Origin: Tianweitania sediminis
GTDB lineage: Bacteria; Pseudomonadota; Alphaproteobacteria; Rhizobiales; Rhizobiaceae
Direction: 5' to 3'
NCBI RefSeq assembly: GCF_017813335.1
Contig: NZ_JAGIYY010000001.1
Coordinates: forward strand, 806,001-870,000
Length of the DNA stretch: 64,000 bases
Shown here: in pieces, positions 7,873 to 17,519 of the stretch
Position numbering within the stretch: the stretch's first letter is position 1
How the letters are laid out: each line of letters begins with the position of its first letter
Position numbers and translations under genes: made by a program
Notes under the pieces: model-generated
Database searches by the model: none
The model's input: the letters and a program-made list of their open reading frames with translations, nothing else
Told to the model about the DNA's origin: nothing

Positions 7873-8841
7873 TTACCGGCGCGGATGCGCCGAGGCATAG
7901 ATGTCGAGCAGGCGGTCGGCATCGACGCCGGTGTAGATCTGCGTTGTGGACAGGCTGGCATGCCCCAGCAGCTCCTGGATGGTGCGCAGGTCGCCGCCGC
8001 GCCCGAGAAGATGCGTTGCAAAGGAATGGCGCAGCGCATGCGGTGTTGCGGTGTCGGGCAGGCCCAGTGCGGAACGCAGCCGCTGCATTTCACGCTGGAC
8101 GATTGCGGCCTGCAGCGGCCCGCCGCGCGCGCCGCGAAATAGCGGCTCGTCAAGTGCCAGGTGATAAGGGCAAAGGCGGCGGTAAAGCGCGACCGCTTCC
8201 TGCGCCGCGGCCAGAACCGGAACAAGCCGCATCTTCCCGCCCTTGCCGGTGACGCGGATCGCCTGTTCACCACCCCGGAGCGTACCGGCGGTCAGGCCCA
8301 GCGCTTCGGAAATGCGCAGGCCTGACCCGTAAAGCAGTGTGAGAACGGCTGCATTGCGCGCGGCGATCCAGGGTTCTTCCGCCAGTTGTTCTCCCGTCGA
8401 CACCACGCGCTTGGCGTCCGAGGCGGTGAGCGGCTTGGGGAGGGACTTTGGCTGACGCGGTGTTCGCAGCGCGCTTGCACCGGCTGCGTTGGCAAGACCG
8501 CGTTTCTGGAGAAAACGAAGAAAGGAACGCAGCCCCGCCATGCCGCGCCCCACGGTGCGTGCACCGGCTCCTTCGGCGCGACGGCTGGACAAAAAGGCAC
8601 GCAGATCCACCGGCTTGAGGTCTGCGATCTCGGCAACACCCGGGGGGCCACCAAGGTGGTTTGTCATGAAAAGGAGGAACTGCCGGGTGTCGCGCTCGTA
8701 TGCATCGACCGTGAGGGGCGACAGACGGCGCTCCTTCGCCAGGCCATCCAGCCAGGCCAGCCGAGCCTCAACAAGATCCGCTTTTGCCGGGATAAGGATT
8801 GCGTCCGCCAACAATCTGGTTCCTTGCACTGCCGCCACCAT
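7873..8841 (-). CDS. xerC: Tyrosine recombinase XerC
   Basis: The 322-residue protein has an N-terminal SAM-like core-binding domain and a C-terminal catalytic domain. All catalytic positions are visible: Arg in GSGLRISEALGL, Lys in TGKGGKMRLVP, HxxR in HALRHSFATHLL, the second His in LGHASLSTTQIY and the Tyr nucleophile in that last motif. XerC with XerD resolves chromosome dimers at dif. The size and motifs fit housekeeping XerC rather than a phage integrase, and no mobile-element genes surround it. It is divergent from rimM. Confidence 0.93.
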   Translation of the reverse strand: MVAAVQGTRLLADAILIPAKADLVEARLAWLDGLAKERRLSPLTVDAYERDTRQFLLFMTNHLGGPPGVAEIADLKPVDLRAFLSSRRAEGAGARTVGRGMAGLRSFLRFLQKRGLANAAGASALRTPRQPKSLPKPLTASDAKRVVSTGEQLAEEPWIAARNAAVLTLLYGSGLRISEALGLTAGTLRGGEQAIRVTGKGGKMRLVPVLAAAQEAVALYRRLCPYHLALDEPLFRGARGGPLQAAIVQREMQRLRSALGLPDTATPHALRHSFATHLLGRGGDLRTIQELLGHASLSTTQIYTGVDADRLLDIYASAHPRR

Positions 8842-8923
8842 GAGCGGGTCGGCTTACCAGCGGGTGAAGATTGTGTTTCGCTGCCGTCCGGCGTAGGACC
8901 GCCTGCTTTCCGAGCAGGTTACC

Positions 8924-9475
8924 ATGAGCGACAGCAAATACATCAACCTTGCCGTGGTCGGCGCCGCCCATGGCATCAAGGGTGAGGTGCGGGTGAAGAC
9001 CTTTACGGGCGATCCGCTCGCGCTGGGCGATTACGGGCCCTTGCGCACGCAGACAGGCCAGGAGCTCGTGGTCGCCCAAGTCCGGCCCGCCAAGGATGTG
9101 GTGATCGTGCGCTTCAAGGGCGTGGAAACGCGCAACGACGCCGAGGCCCTGAATGGAACCGAACTCCTGGTGCTGCGCGACAAGTTGCCGGAGCCGGAGG
9201 AAGACGAGTTCTACCATGTCGATCTGATCGGATTGCGCGTCGAAACGGCGTCCGGCGAGCCGGTGGGCACGATCGCCGCGATCCATGACTTTGGGGCCGG
9301 CGAGATGCTGGAAGTGAAGCGCCCGGGTGCAAAACCGGCACTCGTCCCCTTCACCCAGGCGGCCGTGCCGACCGTCGACATCAAGACCGGCGTAGTACAG
9401 GTGGAGCCGATCGCGGCGGGCCTGGTGGACGACGAAGACGACGGGGATGCCGGGCGTCCGGACGGGGAGGGCTGA
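8924..9475 (+). CDS. rimM: Ribosome maturation factor RimM
   Basis: The 183-residue protein has an N-terminal RimM barrel ([18 protein letters not shown]) and a C-terminal PRC-barrel ([13 protein letters not shown]). RimM assists 30S head assembly and 16S processing and binds S19. It is the first gene of rimM-trmD-rplS here. In most alphaproteobacteria rpsP lies immediately upstream; here rpsP is instead at about 40 kb on the other strand. The acidic tail (DDEDDGD) is a common variable end. The stop codon (9473-9475) sits between the trmD ribosome-binding site and the trmD start. Confidence 0.95.
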   Translation: MSDSKYINLAVVGAAHGIKGEVRVKTFTGDPLALGDYGPLRTQTGQELVVAQVRPAKDVVIVRFKGVETRNDAEALNGTELLVLRDKLPEPEEDEFYHVDLIGLRVETASGEPVGTIAAIHDFGAGEMLEVKRPGAKPALVPFTQAAVPTVDIKTGVVQVEPIAAGLVDDEDDGDAGRPDGEG

Positions 9476-9477
9476 GC

Positions 9478-10194
9478 CTGACCTTTCGCGCAACGGTTCT
9501 GACACTTTACCCAGACATGTTTCCGGGGCCGCTCGGCATGGCTCTGGCGGGACGTGCGCTGCAGAACGGTACCTGGTCGCTCCAAGCACTCAACATCCGC
9601 GACTTCGCGGAAGACCGCCACCGTACGGTGGACGACACGCCCGCGGGGGGCGGCGCGGGCATGGTGATGCGTGCCGACATCCTGGCCAAGGCGATCGATC
9701 ATGTCAGCGATGACCGTCCCAGGCTCTTGATGAGCCCGCGCGGCAAGCCGCTGACCCAGCACCGCGTGCGCGAACTGGCCGCCGGTCCTGGTGCGGTTCT
9801 CGTCTGTGGCCGTTTCGAAGGCGTCGACCAGCGCGTGATCGAAAGCCGCGGGCTCGAGGAAGTGTCGATCGGCGACTACATCCTTTCGGGAGGGGAAGCG
9901 GCCGCCCATGTCGTACTCGACGCCGTGGTGCGCCTGCTGCCCGGCGTCATGGGCAATGCGCTGTCAGGCGATGAAGAAAGCTTCGAAAACAACCTCCTGG
10001 AGCATCCGCACTACACCCGGCCGCCGGAATGGGAAGGCCAGCCGATCCCTGCGGTTCTTCTTTCGGGCGACCACGGGAAGATTTGTGCCTGGCGGCGTGC
10101 TGAAGCCGAACGGTTGACCGCCCTGCGCCGCCCGGATCTGTTTTCCCGCTACCAGCCTTTCGTGGGCGGGAAAAAAGCCAAGCCGGAGACGTGA
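9478..10194 (+). CDS. trmD: tRNA (guanine37-N1)-methyltransferase TrmD, probable CTG start
   Basis: TrmD methylates G37 of tRNAs reading proline, leucine and arginine codons. The SPOUT trefoil-knot region is visible ([20 protein letters not shown], about residues 131-150). The conserved N-terminus ([13 protein letters not shown]) starts upstream of the first in-frame ATG at 9517. Between the in-frame stop at 9286 and that ATG there is no ATG, GTG or TTG. The only plausible initiators are CTG codons, and CTG 9478 lies seven nt after GGGGAGG (9464-9470). I therefore place the start at 9478, giving 238 residues. Translation is probably coupled to rimM, whose stop is at 9473-9475. Confidence 0.9.
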   Translation: MTFRATVLTLYPDMFPGPLGMALAGRALQNGTWSLQALNIRDFAEDRHRTVDDTPAGGGAGMVMRADILAKAIDHVSDDRPRLLMSPRGKPLTQHRVRELAAGPGAVLVCGRFEGVDQRVIESRGLEEVSIGDYILSGGEAAAHVVLDAVVRLLPGVMGNALSGDEESFENNLLEHPHYTRPPEWEGQPIPAVLLSGDHGKICAWRRAEAERLTALRRPDLFSRYQPFVGGKKAKPET

Positions 10195-10386
10195 CAGCCG
10201 CGGCAATCTGGTGTATTGGCGCGCCACCATGCGGACAGCTGTCCCATGCCCGTCAACAATCGACGGTGAAACCGCCCCTGGCATCTGCTTTTCCGGAAGC
10301 GTTTGTCATAGCCGAACGGTCCTTGAACTGAGCGGTGAGCGCAGGGCGCTCTGGCAGTCGGAAGAAGCAAGAAGAGGTATGACCCG
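10195..10386 (+). other. rplS leader / intergenic region
   Basis: This 192-nt gap separates trmD from rplS and is longer than needed for a ribosome-binding site. An AGAAGAGG stretch ends about 10 nt before the rplS ATG. It may hold an internal promoter or an autoregulatory leader, but I recognise no known ribosomal-protein leader motif and no convincing terminator. Confidence 0.35.
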
Positions 10387-10887
10387 ATGGATATCATCCG
10401 TCAGCTCGAGGCTGAACAAGCCGCAAAGATCGAAGCCAAGCGCACGCTCCCGGAATTCCAGCCGGGCGACACCGTTCGCGTCATGGTGCGCGTAACGGAA
10501 GGCACGCGCACCCGCGTGCAGGCCTATGAGGGCGTTTGCATTGCCCGCGCCGGTTCCGGCTTCCAGGAAAACTTCACCGTGCGCAAGATCTCCTATGGCG
10601 AAGGCGTGGAACGCGTGTTCCCGGTTTATTCGCCGATGGTGGAAGGCGTTGAAGTCGTGCGTCGCGGTAAGGTGCGTCGCGCCAAGCTGTATTACCTGCG
10701 CGATCGCCGCGGCAAGTCGGCCCGTATCGTGGAAAACACGAGCATCCGCGCCCGCAAGCTGAACGACGCCGAGCGTGAAGCCGCCCAGGCTGAGCGTGCA
10801 CGCATCGAGGCAGAAAAGGTCGCTGCAGCCCAGAAGCTCGCAGCCGAGAAGGCAGAAGCTGAAAAGGCCGCTGCATCCGCAGAATAG
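10387..10887 (+). CDS. rplS: 50S ribosomal protein L19
   Basis: The first 115 residues are canonical L19 ([55 protein letters not shown]), which lies at the 30S-50S interface. The protein is 166 residues, about 50 longer than the bacterial norm, because of a C-terminal Ala/Glu/Lys-rich, probably helical tail. A similar tail is present on S16 from the same ancestral cluster. A terminator follows 40 nt after the stop. Confidence 0.97.
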   Translation: MDIIRQLEAEQAAKIEAKRTLPEFQPGDTVRVMVRVTEGTRTRVQAYEGVCIARAGSGFQENFTVRKISYGEGVERVFPVYSPMVEGVEVVRRGKVRRAKLYYLRDRRGKSARIVENTSIRARKLNDAEREAAQAERARIEAEKVAAAQKLAAEKAEAEKAAASAE

Positions 10888-10926
10888 TTGAGGGCAGCGC
10901 GTCGCGCTGTTGATCCAGCAATGTGA

Positions 10927-10958
10927 ATGGCCGTATCGGAAACGATGCGGCCATTTTT
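10927..10958 (+). terminator. Intrinsic terminator after rplS
   Basis: ATGGCCG (10927-10933) pairs with CGGCCAT (10948-10954), with an extended upper stem, and is followed by TTTTT. It ends the rimM-trmD-rplS unit. Confidence 0.8.
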
Positions 10959-10989
10959 CTTGGCCAGCAGGAACCAGGCCACGCGAAAC

Positions 10990-11556
10990 ATGATCACCAT
11001 CCGACCCGCGCTCGAAACCGACATGCCGGCCGTCACGACCATTTATCGCCATTCCGTTGAGCATGGCACCGCTACCTACGAACTGGAGGCGCCGGACGAG
11101 ACGGAGATGCTGGCACGGTTTCGCTCCCTGAGGGGCGCCGAATACCCCTATCTTGTTGCGCTTGATGAAGCGGGCGAGATCCTTGGCTACGCCTATGCCG
11201 GGCCGTTTCGAGCGCGGCCCGCTTATCGCTTCTTTGCTGAGAACTCGGTCTACCTTGCTCCGCATGCGCAACGAAAAGGCGTTGGACGGCTGCTGATGCA
11301 GGCCCTGATCGAGGCCTGTGAGAAGCTCGGTTTTCGCCAGATCGTTGCTGTGATCGGCGATGGTTCACCCAGCAGCGCGTCAGTGAAGCTGCATCGAGCC
11401 TTGGGTTTTCAGATGTGCGGCACAATGATCGGCTCGGGTTTCAAGCACGAGCGATGGCTCGACACAGTTCTTATGCAACTGCCACTGAATGGCGGCACTT
11501 CGAGCCCGCCGGACCCCGACTCGATGCCCGAGCGGCGCTACCGCGCCAGTCTATGA
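10990..11556 (+). CDS. GNAT-family N-acetyltransferase, phosphinothricin acetyltransferase-like
   Basis: This is a single GNAT domain of 188 residues of the Pat/Bar/MddA type. Visible are the N-terminal IRPALETDMPAVTTIYRHSV, GYAYAGPFRARPAYRFFAENSVY, and the acetyl-CoA loop APHAQRKGVGRLL. Such enzymes acetylate methionine sulfoximine or phosphinothricin-like amines; the real substrate cannot be told. I use the ATG at 10990, which gives the family N-terminus, and not an upstream in-frame ATG that lies inside the rplS terminator. It is convergent with the DUF2794 gene, with only four nt between stop codons. Confidence 0.88.
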   Translation: MITIRPALETDMPAVTTIYRHSVEHGTATYELEAPDETEMLARFRSLRGAEYPYLVALDEAGEILGYAYAGPFRARPAYRFFAENSVYLAPHAQRKGVGRLLMQALIEACEKLGFRQIVAVIGDGSPSSASVKLHRALGFQMCGTMIGSGFKHERWLDTVLMQLPLNGGTSSPPDPDSMPERRYRASL

Positions 11557-11560
11557 GGCG

Positions 11561-11938
11561 TCACGCTTCCACGAGCTTCAAGGTCTTGTCGAACGCCTTC
11601 AGGGCCGTGGCCAGTTCGTGTCCGCGCTTGAGGATCAGGCCGCTTGCGGCCACTACGGAATAAGCGCCCTGCTTGCGGGCGAGAGCCGGGTTCTTCACGA
11701 TCCTGAACAAAGGGACTTCGCTGGTGCGCCGGAACACGGAAAAAACCGCCTGATCTTTCAGGTGATCGATCGCGTAGTCCCGCCACTCATTCGCAGCAAC
11801 CATCCGGCTGTAGATCCTAAGGATCTGGTCGAGTTCCTGGCGATTAAAGGTCACCGGGATGCTTAGCCGCGCGTTCCGTGCTTCCGCCAGTGGGATCAGC
11901 TGGGCTGTTTCCCGTGAATCATCCGCTGCTTGCGACAT
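11561..11938 (-). CDS. DUF2794 domain protein
   Basis: The 125-residue cytoplasmic protein matches the DUF2794 family found in Rhizobiales and relatives. It has a conserved core RQELDQILRIYSRMVAANEW and FSVFRRTSEVPLFRIVKNP. There is no signal peptide or membrane segment. The function of the family is unknown. It stands alone and is convergent with the acetyltransferase gene. Confidence 0.85.
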   Translation of the reverse strand: MSQAADDSRETAQLIPLAEARNARLSIPVTFNRQELDQILRIYSRMVAANEWRDYAIDHLKDQAVFSVFRRTSEVPLFRIVKNPALARKQGAYSVVAASGLILKRGHELATALKAFDKTLKLVEA

Positions 11939-12248
11939 CGTCCGCCTCGCTTTTCCTGATCATCCAACAAGAGGTGGAGCGGGAACGTTTCGGTTGCAAG
12001 CAACGTGGCAGACACTGCGCGCTTCAGCTGTCACAAAGATTAAGCCCGCGTTACACTTGGTGATCGCGAGCCACAATCTCGCCTTACAAACATCGACCTG
12101 CGGCCATTAAGCAGAACCAACATCCGGACGTTGCCTGAGACGGTTCGATCCGGTCCCGACCGTAACCCCAAGCCCCCCGCCCACGGGCGGTGCCGGGTCG
12201 AACCAACTCCTTATCCCCAAAGCTTGGACGATCCGTCGGCGCGATTTT
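11939..12248. other. 310-nt gap with an unexplained paired RNA/DNA element
   Basis: No credible coding frame is seen. The right half holds a long inverted repeat: 12142-12153 pairs with 12193-12204 over 12 positions (one G-T wobble), enclosing a smaller G+C-rich hairpin at about 12177-12190. The rest would contain the promoter of the DUF2794 gene on the minus strand. The element could be a small RNA, a 3' UTR structure of the DUF1223 gene or a palindromic repeat. No T-run follows on either strand, so it is not a standard terminator. Confidence 0.4.
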
Positions 12249-13001
12249 CTAATTTCGCGTCGCTGCAGCCGATCCGCGGAAGCGCAGCATTGCAGCCCCA
12301 AGGATCTTGCTTGGGCGGCCTTCTGCGTCCACGGTTTGGACGAGCACCGCGCAGCCGCCATTTCCCTTCTTCACGACTTCGCTCATCGGGATCTCGAAAT
12401 GAGCGGGCTTGCCATGCCAAACGCCGGGCGTTTGCATGGAGCGGACAGCATGAGAGTATGTCACAGTTTTACCGGCGTTCTCACCGCGTTCGATTGTGAC
12501 CGGGTTGGCGGCGTCATAGGAAATCAAAACGACGTGGGCGTTCTGCTTGGGACCGGCGAGTTCCCCCACATCGATTGTCAGAACGCCGTTTTCCTTGCGA
12601 ACGGAGACTTGGACCGGCAGCGCATCGTCGTTTGCACCGAGTTCCCGCTCGACTGCTTTGCGGTCCGCACCGTTGACATGGGTCCGGCCGTTGATCACAG
12701 CCTGTGGGGTGTAGACCGTGCGGGCGCCCAACGCATCCGCGTATTCGCGCTGGCGATCCGTGTTTTCCGGCGCGGCCAAAGTGTCTCGCCAACCCCGATA
12801 ATCCCAGTAGTCGACATGATAGGCGAGTGCCACCACGCCTTCCTGGCGCGCCATCGTGCTGAGCACTGCATCCGCTTTGGGGCAGGAATCACAGCCTTGG
12901 CTCGTGAAGAGCTCCACCACGCCGCGAATGCGTTCCTGCGCATGTGTGGGGACAAGGGTCAGAACCAGCGCCGCCACGGCGGTGAAAAGCTTTAAGCGCA
13001 C
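12249..13001 (-). CDS. DUF1223 exported thioredoxin-fold protein
   Basis: After a signal peptide (VRLKLFTAVAALVLTLVPTHA) the mature protein starts with VVELFTSQGCDSCPKADAVL, a thioredoxin-like fold with a CxxC pair (Cys-Asp-Ser-Cys), as in the DUF1223 family of periplasmic proteins. A redox role is plausible but unproven for the family. I use GTG at 12999-13001 as start because it gives a compact signal peptide; a TTG at 13034 adds eleven residues and neither has a clear ribosome-binding site. Expression could be low. The gene is isolated, downstream of acnA on the same strand. Confidence 0.85.
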   Translation of the reverse strand: MRLKLFTAVAALVLTLVPTHAQERIRGVVELFTSQGCDSCPKADAVLSTMARQEGVVALAYHVDYWDYRGWRDTLAAPENTDRQREYADALGARTVYTPQAVINGRTHVNGADRKAVERELGANDDALPVQVSVRKENGVLTIDVGELAGPKQNAHVVLISYDAANPVTIERGENAGKTVTYSHAVRSMQTPGVWHGKPAHFEIPMSEVVKKGNGGCAVLVQTVDAEGRPSKILGAAMLRFRGSAAATRN

Positions 13002-13142
13002 GACATACCAACAGGCTGTTTGAAGGACGGCCAAGAAACAAAAGATAATGCTGAAACACTAGGCAGAAGCCGGATGGGCGGGAAGTCACGTTGCGGTGAC
13101 ACTCGGGCCGTCACCCATCACGAGGCTGCGGGCCTTCAGAAA

Positions 13143-13171
13143 GATAAGGGCCGCACGAGGCGGCCCTTATC
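13143..13171 (-). terminator. Intrinsic terminator after acnA
   Basis: A perfect 12-bp stem (GATAAGGGCCGC at 13143-13154 with its complement at 13160-13171) has a 5-nt loop and a TTTCT tail on the minus strand, nine nt after the acnA stop. Confidence 0.8.
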
Positions 13172-13180
13172 CAATTCCGA

Positions 13181-15871
13181 TCAGGCTGCGAGGTCGCGCA
13201 GCACGGTCTGCAGGATGCCGCCGTTGTTCATGTAGGTGACCTCGTCCAGCGTATCGATGCGGCAGACTAGCGGCACTTCACGCACTGTTCCGTCGGCAAA
13301 GGTGATCACGGCCGTGCGCTTTTCACGCGGCTGGACGTTGCCAAGGTTATCGATAGTGACGGTTTCGTCCCCGCGCAGCCCAAGCGAGGCCCAGGTCGTT
13401 CCTTCCTCGAACACGAAGGGCACGACGCCCATGCCCACGAGGTTGGACCGGTGGATGCGCTCGAAGGATTGCGCGATCACGGCCTTCACGCCAAGCAGGT
13501 TGGTGCCTTTCGCAGCCCAATCGCGTGACGATCCGTTTCCGTACTCCACCCCGGCAAACACCACCAGCGGCACGCCTTCGGCCTTGTAACGCATGGCCGC
13601 GTCGTAGATCGAAAGCTCATCCTTGGAGGGGTAGTGGATCGTGTAGCCGCCTTCGCGGCCGTTCGGACCCATCATGTGGTTGCGGATGCGGATGTTGGCG
13701 AAAGTGCCACGCATCATCACTTCATGATTGCCGCGGCGCGTGCCGTACTGGTTGAAGTCGGCGACGCCCACTCCATGCTCCATGAGGTAGGCACCGGCAG
13801 GGGAAGCCGCCTTGATGGAACCCGCCGGCGAGATGTGATCGGTCGTGATCTTGTCGCCAAATAGGCCCAGGATGCGCGCGCCCTTGATGTCGGAAATACC
13901 CGAACCGGACTTGCCCATGCCCACGAAGTAGGGCGGGTTCTGAACGTAGGTGGAGTCGTCGTCCCAGGCATAGGTCTGGCCAGCCGGGATCTGCACGTTC
14001 TGCCAGTTCTCGTCGCCCTTGAAGACATCCGCATATTTCCGCTCGTAGAGTTCGCGGGTGACGTATTTCAGGATGAACTCGTTGACCTCCTTGGACGACG
14101 GCCAGATGTCCTTGAGATACACCGGCTTTCCGTCCGAGCCTTCGCCGAGCGGCTCCTTGGTAAGGTCCTTCTGGACGGTTCCGGCGAGCGCATAAGCAAC
14201 CACCAGCGGCGGCGAAGCCAGGTAGTTGGCCTGCACGTCGGGTGAAATGCGGCCTTCGAAGTTGCGGTTGCCCGACAGCACGCCCGCGGTGATCAGACCC
14301 TTGTCGTTGATCGTCTTGGAGATCGGCGCCGGCAGTGGGCCGGAATTGCCGATGCAGGTGGTGCAGCCAAAACCGACGAGGTTGAAGCCGATCGCGTCGA
14401 GATCCTTCTGCAGGCCGGCCTTTTCGAGATATTCAGCCACCACCTGGCTGCCCGGCGCGAGTGAGGTCTTCACCCAGGGCTTGGACTTCAAACCCTTGGC
14501 GACGGCATTACGGGCCAGCAGGCCCGCTGCAATCAGGACGCTCGGGTTGGAGGTGTTGGTGCAGGAGGTGATCGCTGCGATCGCCACGTCGCCATGGCCG
14601 AGATCGAAGCTTTCACCTTCCACGGGGTAGCGGTTGGTGAGCTGACCCGGCTTCTTGTAATCACCTTCCAGCGCTTCAGCGAAGCCGGACGCGATGTTTT
14701 CCAGCGCGATGCGGCCTTCCGGACGCTTCGGACCGGCCATGGAAGGTACAACGTCGCCCAGATCCAGCTCGAGCGTATCCGTGAAAACGAGATCCGAGCC
14801 ATCGCCTTCGCGCCACATGCCTTGCGCCTTGGAATAAGCTTCCACCAGCGCAATCCGATCCTTGGCGCGGCCGGACATGTTGAGGTAGCTCAGCGTTTCA
14901 CCGTCGACGGGAAAGAAGCCGCAGGTCGCGCCGTATTCCGGACCCATGTTGCCGATGGTGGCGCGATCGGCGAGCGGCATGTTGTCCAGGCCCGTGCCGA
15001 AGAACTCCACGAATTTCGAGACCACGCCCTTCTTGCGCAGCATCTGCACAACGGTGAGCACGAGATCGGTTGCGGTGACGCCTTCGCGCATCTTGCCGGT
15101 GAGCTTGAAGCCGATCACTTCCGGCAGGAGCATGGATACGGGCTGGCCGAGCATGGCGGCTTCCGCCTCAATGCCGCCCACGCCCCAGCCGAGCACGCCC
15201 AGGCCGTTGATCATCGTGGTGTGGGAGTCGGTGCCGACGCAGGTATCCGGGTAAGCGACGGTTTCGCCGTCTTCTTCCTTGGTCCAAACGGTTTGACCTA
15301 GATATTCGAGGTTCACCTGGTGGCAGATGCCGGTGCCGGGCGGAACAACGCGGAAGTTCTGGAAGGCCTGCTGGCCCCATTTCAGAAAGCGGTAGCGCTC
15401 GCCGTTGCGCTCGTATTCGAGCTCCACGTTGCGGGCAAACGCGTTCGGCGTGCCGAATTCATCGACAATCACGGAGTGATCGATCACCAGGTCGACGGGC
15501 ACCAACGGGTTAATCTTCTCGGGATCGCCGCCAAGGGCCTTGATGCCGTCGCGCATCGCCGCAAGGTCCACCACGGCCGGAACGCCGGTGAAGTCCTGCA
15601 TCAAGACGCGCGCCGGGCGGTAGGCGATCTCGGTTTCGACCTTGCCCTTGTTGCTCAGCCATTCGGCAACTGCCTGGATGTGCTCCTTTGTGACAGTCTG
15701 GCCGTCTTCGAAGCGCAGGAGGTTTTCCAGAAGCACCTTCATGGAAAAGGGCAGCTTCGAAACGCCCGCCAAGCCGTTCTTCTCGGCTTCGACGAGGCTG
15801 AAATAGACATAATCCTTGCCACCCACGGTCAGGGTGCGACGGGATTGGAAACTATCGAGTGATTTGGTCAC
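13181..15871 (-). CDS. acnA: Aconitate hydratase A
   Basis: The 896-residue protein is a full-length AcnA/IRP-type aconitase isomerising citrate and isocitrate. The [4Fe-4S] ligands are visible: Cys in [10 protein letters not shown] (about 435) and two in [13 protein letters not shown] (about 501 and 504). The swivel domain at the C-terminus includes [17 protein letters not shown] start at GTG 15871 (VTKSLDSF), five nt after GAGGA; the upstream in-frame TTG at 15883 overlaps that ribosome-binding site. The gene is divergent from ccmA, an arrangement common in Rhizobiales, and shares a 266-bp intergenic region with it. Confidence 0.96.
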   Translation of the reverse strand: MTKSLDSFQSRRTLTVGGKDYVYFSLVEAEKNGLAGVSKLPFSMKVLLENLLRFEDGQTVTKEHIQAVAEWLSNKGKVETEIAYRPARVLMQDFTGVPAVVDLAAMRDGIKALGGDPEKINPLVPVDLVIDHSVIVDEFGTPNAFARNVELEYERNGERYRFLKWGQQAFQNFRVVPPGTGICHQVNLEYLGQTVWTKEEDGETVAYPDTCVGTDSHTTMINGLGVLGWGVGGIEAEAAMLGQPVSMLLPEVIGFKLTGKMREGVTATDLVLTVVQMLRKKGVVSKFVEFFGTGLDNMPLADRATIGNMGPEYGATCGFFPVDGETLSYLNMSGRAKDRIALVEAYSKAQGMWREGDGSDLVFTDTLELDLGDVVPSMAGPKRPEGRIALENIASGFAEALEGDYKKPGQLTNRYPVEGESFDLGHGDVAIAAITSCTNTSNPSVLIAAGLLARNAVAKGLKSKPWVKTSLAPGSQVVAEYLEKAGLQKDLDAIGFNLVGFGCTTCIGNSGPLPAPISKTINDKGLITAGVLSGNRNFEGRISPDVQANYLASPPLVVAYALAGTVQKDLTKEPLGEGSDGKPVYLKDIWPSSKEVNEFILKYVTRELYERKYADVFKGDENWQNVQIPAGQTYAWDDDSTYVQNPPYFVGMGKSGSGISDIKGARILGLFGDKITTDHISPAGSIKAASPAGAYLMEHGVGVADFNQYGTRRGNHEVMMRGTFANIRIRNHMMGPNGREGGYTIHYPSKDELSIYDAAMRYKAEGVPLVVFAGVEYGNGSSRDWAAKGTNLLGVKAVIAQSFERIHRSNLVGMGVVPFVFEEGTTWASLGLRGDETVTIDNLGNVQPREKRTAVITFADGTVREVPLVCRIDTLDEVTYMNNGGILQTVLRDLAA

Positions 15872-16137
15872 GTCGGTCCTCAACTTCAGTAGCCGATGAG
15901 GAGCGGACGCCTGCTGCGCGGTTTCAAGGATCGCGCGTAGGTGCGGGTGCGATCATTTCCGCTGTCCGTTCCTCGCGTCGACGCCTGAAAGGGCTCGCAC
16001 GCTGGGTTCGGCGCATATTTTGCAGATCCCACACCGACCGCTGGCGTGGTTGTCCGGGATATAGAGAATTTCGTAGAAGAGTTCTAGACAGATTCCACTC
16101 GGAAATCGGCTGCGGAGCGGTCGTGAAGGGAAATGGC

Positions 16138-16746
16138 ATGCGGCTCACCGCACAAGATCTCGGTGCGGAGCGCGGCGGCGAACGCATCTTTTCCGGGCTG
16201 CACTTCGCAATCGGTGCCGGCGAAGCGCTGCTCGTCACCGGCCCGAACGGGGCCGGGAAGTCCACGCTGCTGCAGGTGCTGTGCGGGTTGTTGCCCGCCG
16301 CAGAAGGCACGATCCTGCTCGAAGGCGCCGGCGAGGAATGGCCGACCGTCGCCGCTGCCGCGCATTATCTCGGCCATGGCAACGCGATGAAGCCGGCCAT
16401 GAGCGTGGAAGAAAACCTCCGCTTCTGGCGCGAGTTTAACGGCGAGCCATGCCTCGAGGTGGACGAAGCGCTGGAGGAAGTGGGCCTCGGCAGCCTGGGT
16501 TACCTGCCCTTTTCCACCCTTTCGACCGGGCAGCGCCGGCGCGCAGCCATTGCGCGCCTGCTCGTTTCCTGGCGGCCGATTTGGCTTCTCGACGAGCCCA
16601 CGGCCGGCCTTGATGCTCGCTCCGAGACACGCTTCACGGCGCTTATGGAAGCGCACCGCGCCGACGGCGGCCTCATCATTGCCGCCACGCACTGGCCGTT
16701 GCATCTGCAGGATGTGAAGGAACTCGTGCTGGGAGACGCGGCGTGA
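16138..16746 (+). CDS. ccmA: Heme exporter ATP-binding protein CcmA
   Basis: The 202-residue ABC ATPase has Walker A GPNGAGKST (35-43), signature LSTGQRRRAAIARLL and Walker B IWLLDEPTAGLD. With CcmB and CcmC it releases holo-CcmE during cytochrome c maturation at the cytoplasmic membrane. The start ATG at 16138 follows a GAAGGG site (16125-16130). It is the first gene of ccmABCDG. ccmE, ccmF, ccmH and ccmI are not in the window, as is usual in this group, where they form a second locus. Confidence 0.93.
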   Translation: MRLTAQDLGAERGGERIFSGLHFAIGAGEALLVTGPNGAGKSTLLQVLCGLLPAAEGTILLEGAGEEWPTVAAAAHYLGHGNAMKPAMSVEENLRFWREFNGEPCLEVDEALEEVGLGSLGYLPFSTLSTGQRRRAAIARLLVSWRPIWLLDEPTAGLDARSETRFTALMEAHRADGGLIIAATHWPLHLQDVKELVLGDAA

Positions 16747-16774
16747 GTTCGGTTCTCACGCCACGCGTGTCCTC

Positions 16775-17440
16775 ATGCTAGCTCTTTATGTCCGCGACCT
16801 GAAGCTAGGCATCCGCGCAGGGGGCGGGGCTCTGGTCGGCATCCTGTTTTTTCTTGCGGTGATCGCCACGGTGCCGTTTGCCATCGGCCCGGAACTGACC
16901 CTCCTGGCGCGGATCGGCCCGGCCATGCTCTGGACAGGCGCCTTGCTTGCGTCTCTCCTTGGCCTCGACCGCCTGTTCCAGGCCGATCGCGAGGATGGCT
17001 CGCTGGACCTCCTCGTGCTTGCAGCCGAGCGCCACATGCTGCCGCTGATCGTACTCTTGAAATGCCTGGCGCACTGGACCGCGAGTGTCCTGCCGCTCGT
17101 GATTGCGGCGCCCGTACTCGGCATCCTCCTCAACATGGATCCGCTTGCCAATGCCGCAACCACGCTGACGCTGCTTGTCGGATCTCCCGCGGTCACCTTT
17201 GTCGGGGCCATCGGTGCCGCGGTTGCCGTGACGCTGCCGCGGGGCGGGCTCCTCGTCTCGGTTCTGATCCTGCCACTCGTCATCCCCGTGCTGATCTTCG
17301 GCGTGTCGACAGCCTATGCTTCCGTCAACGATCCGGCGCCGTTTTTGCCACCGTTTCTGATCCTGTGCGCCTTGACCTTGTTTTTCACCGTGCTCGGCCC
17401 GCTGGCCGCAAGCGCGGCACTTCGCGCGGCGCGCGGTTGA
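16775..17440 (+). CDS. ccmB: Heme exporter membrane protein CcmB
   Basis: The 221-residue integral membrane protein has six predicted hydrophobic segments. The N-terminal LYVRDLKLGIRAGGGALVG and the loop LDRLFQADREDGSLDLL are typical of CcmB, the permease half of the CcmAB complex. It starts 28 nt after the ccmA stop and precedes ccmC in the same operon. Confidence 0.93.
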   Translation: MLALYVRDLKLGIRAGGGALVGILFFLAVIATVPFAIGPELTLLARIGPAMLWTGALLASLLGLDRLFQADREDGSLDLLVLAAERHMLPLIVLLKCLAHWTASVLPLVIAAPVLGILLNMDPLANAATTLTLLVGSPAVTFVGAIGAAVAVTLPRGGLLVSVLILPLVIPVLIFGVSTAYASVNDPAPFLPPFLILCALTLFFTVLGPLAASAALRAARG

Positions 17441-17519
17441 TGTCGGCGTGCTAGCGCTCTGTTCAAGGGAACTCCGCAGCAATTGCAGCCTGTCGCTGGC
17501 CGCCTTATCCTGAAGACCC

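Noticed and set aside
7873-8841. Phage or island integrase
   Set aside because: Size and motifs match housekeeping XerC and there are no attachment-site repeats, tRNA or mobile genes around it.
10379-10495. Alternative start ATG 10379 overlapping rplS
   Set aside because: It reads a non-L19 frame; ATG 10387 gives the conserved L19 N-terminus.
12142-12204. tRNA gene or tRNA remnant
   Set aside because: Only a T-loop-like GGTTCGA core is present; acceptor, D and anticodon arms cannot be built.
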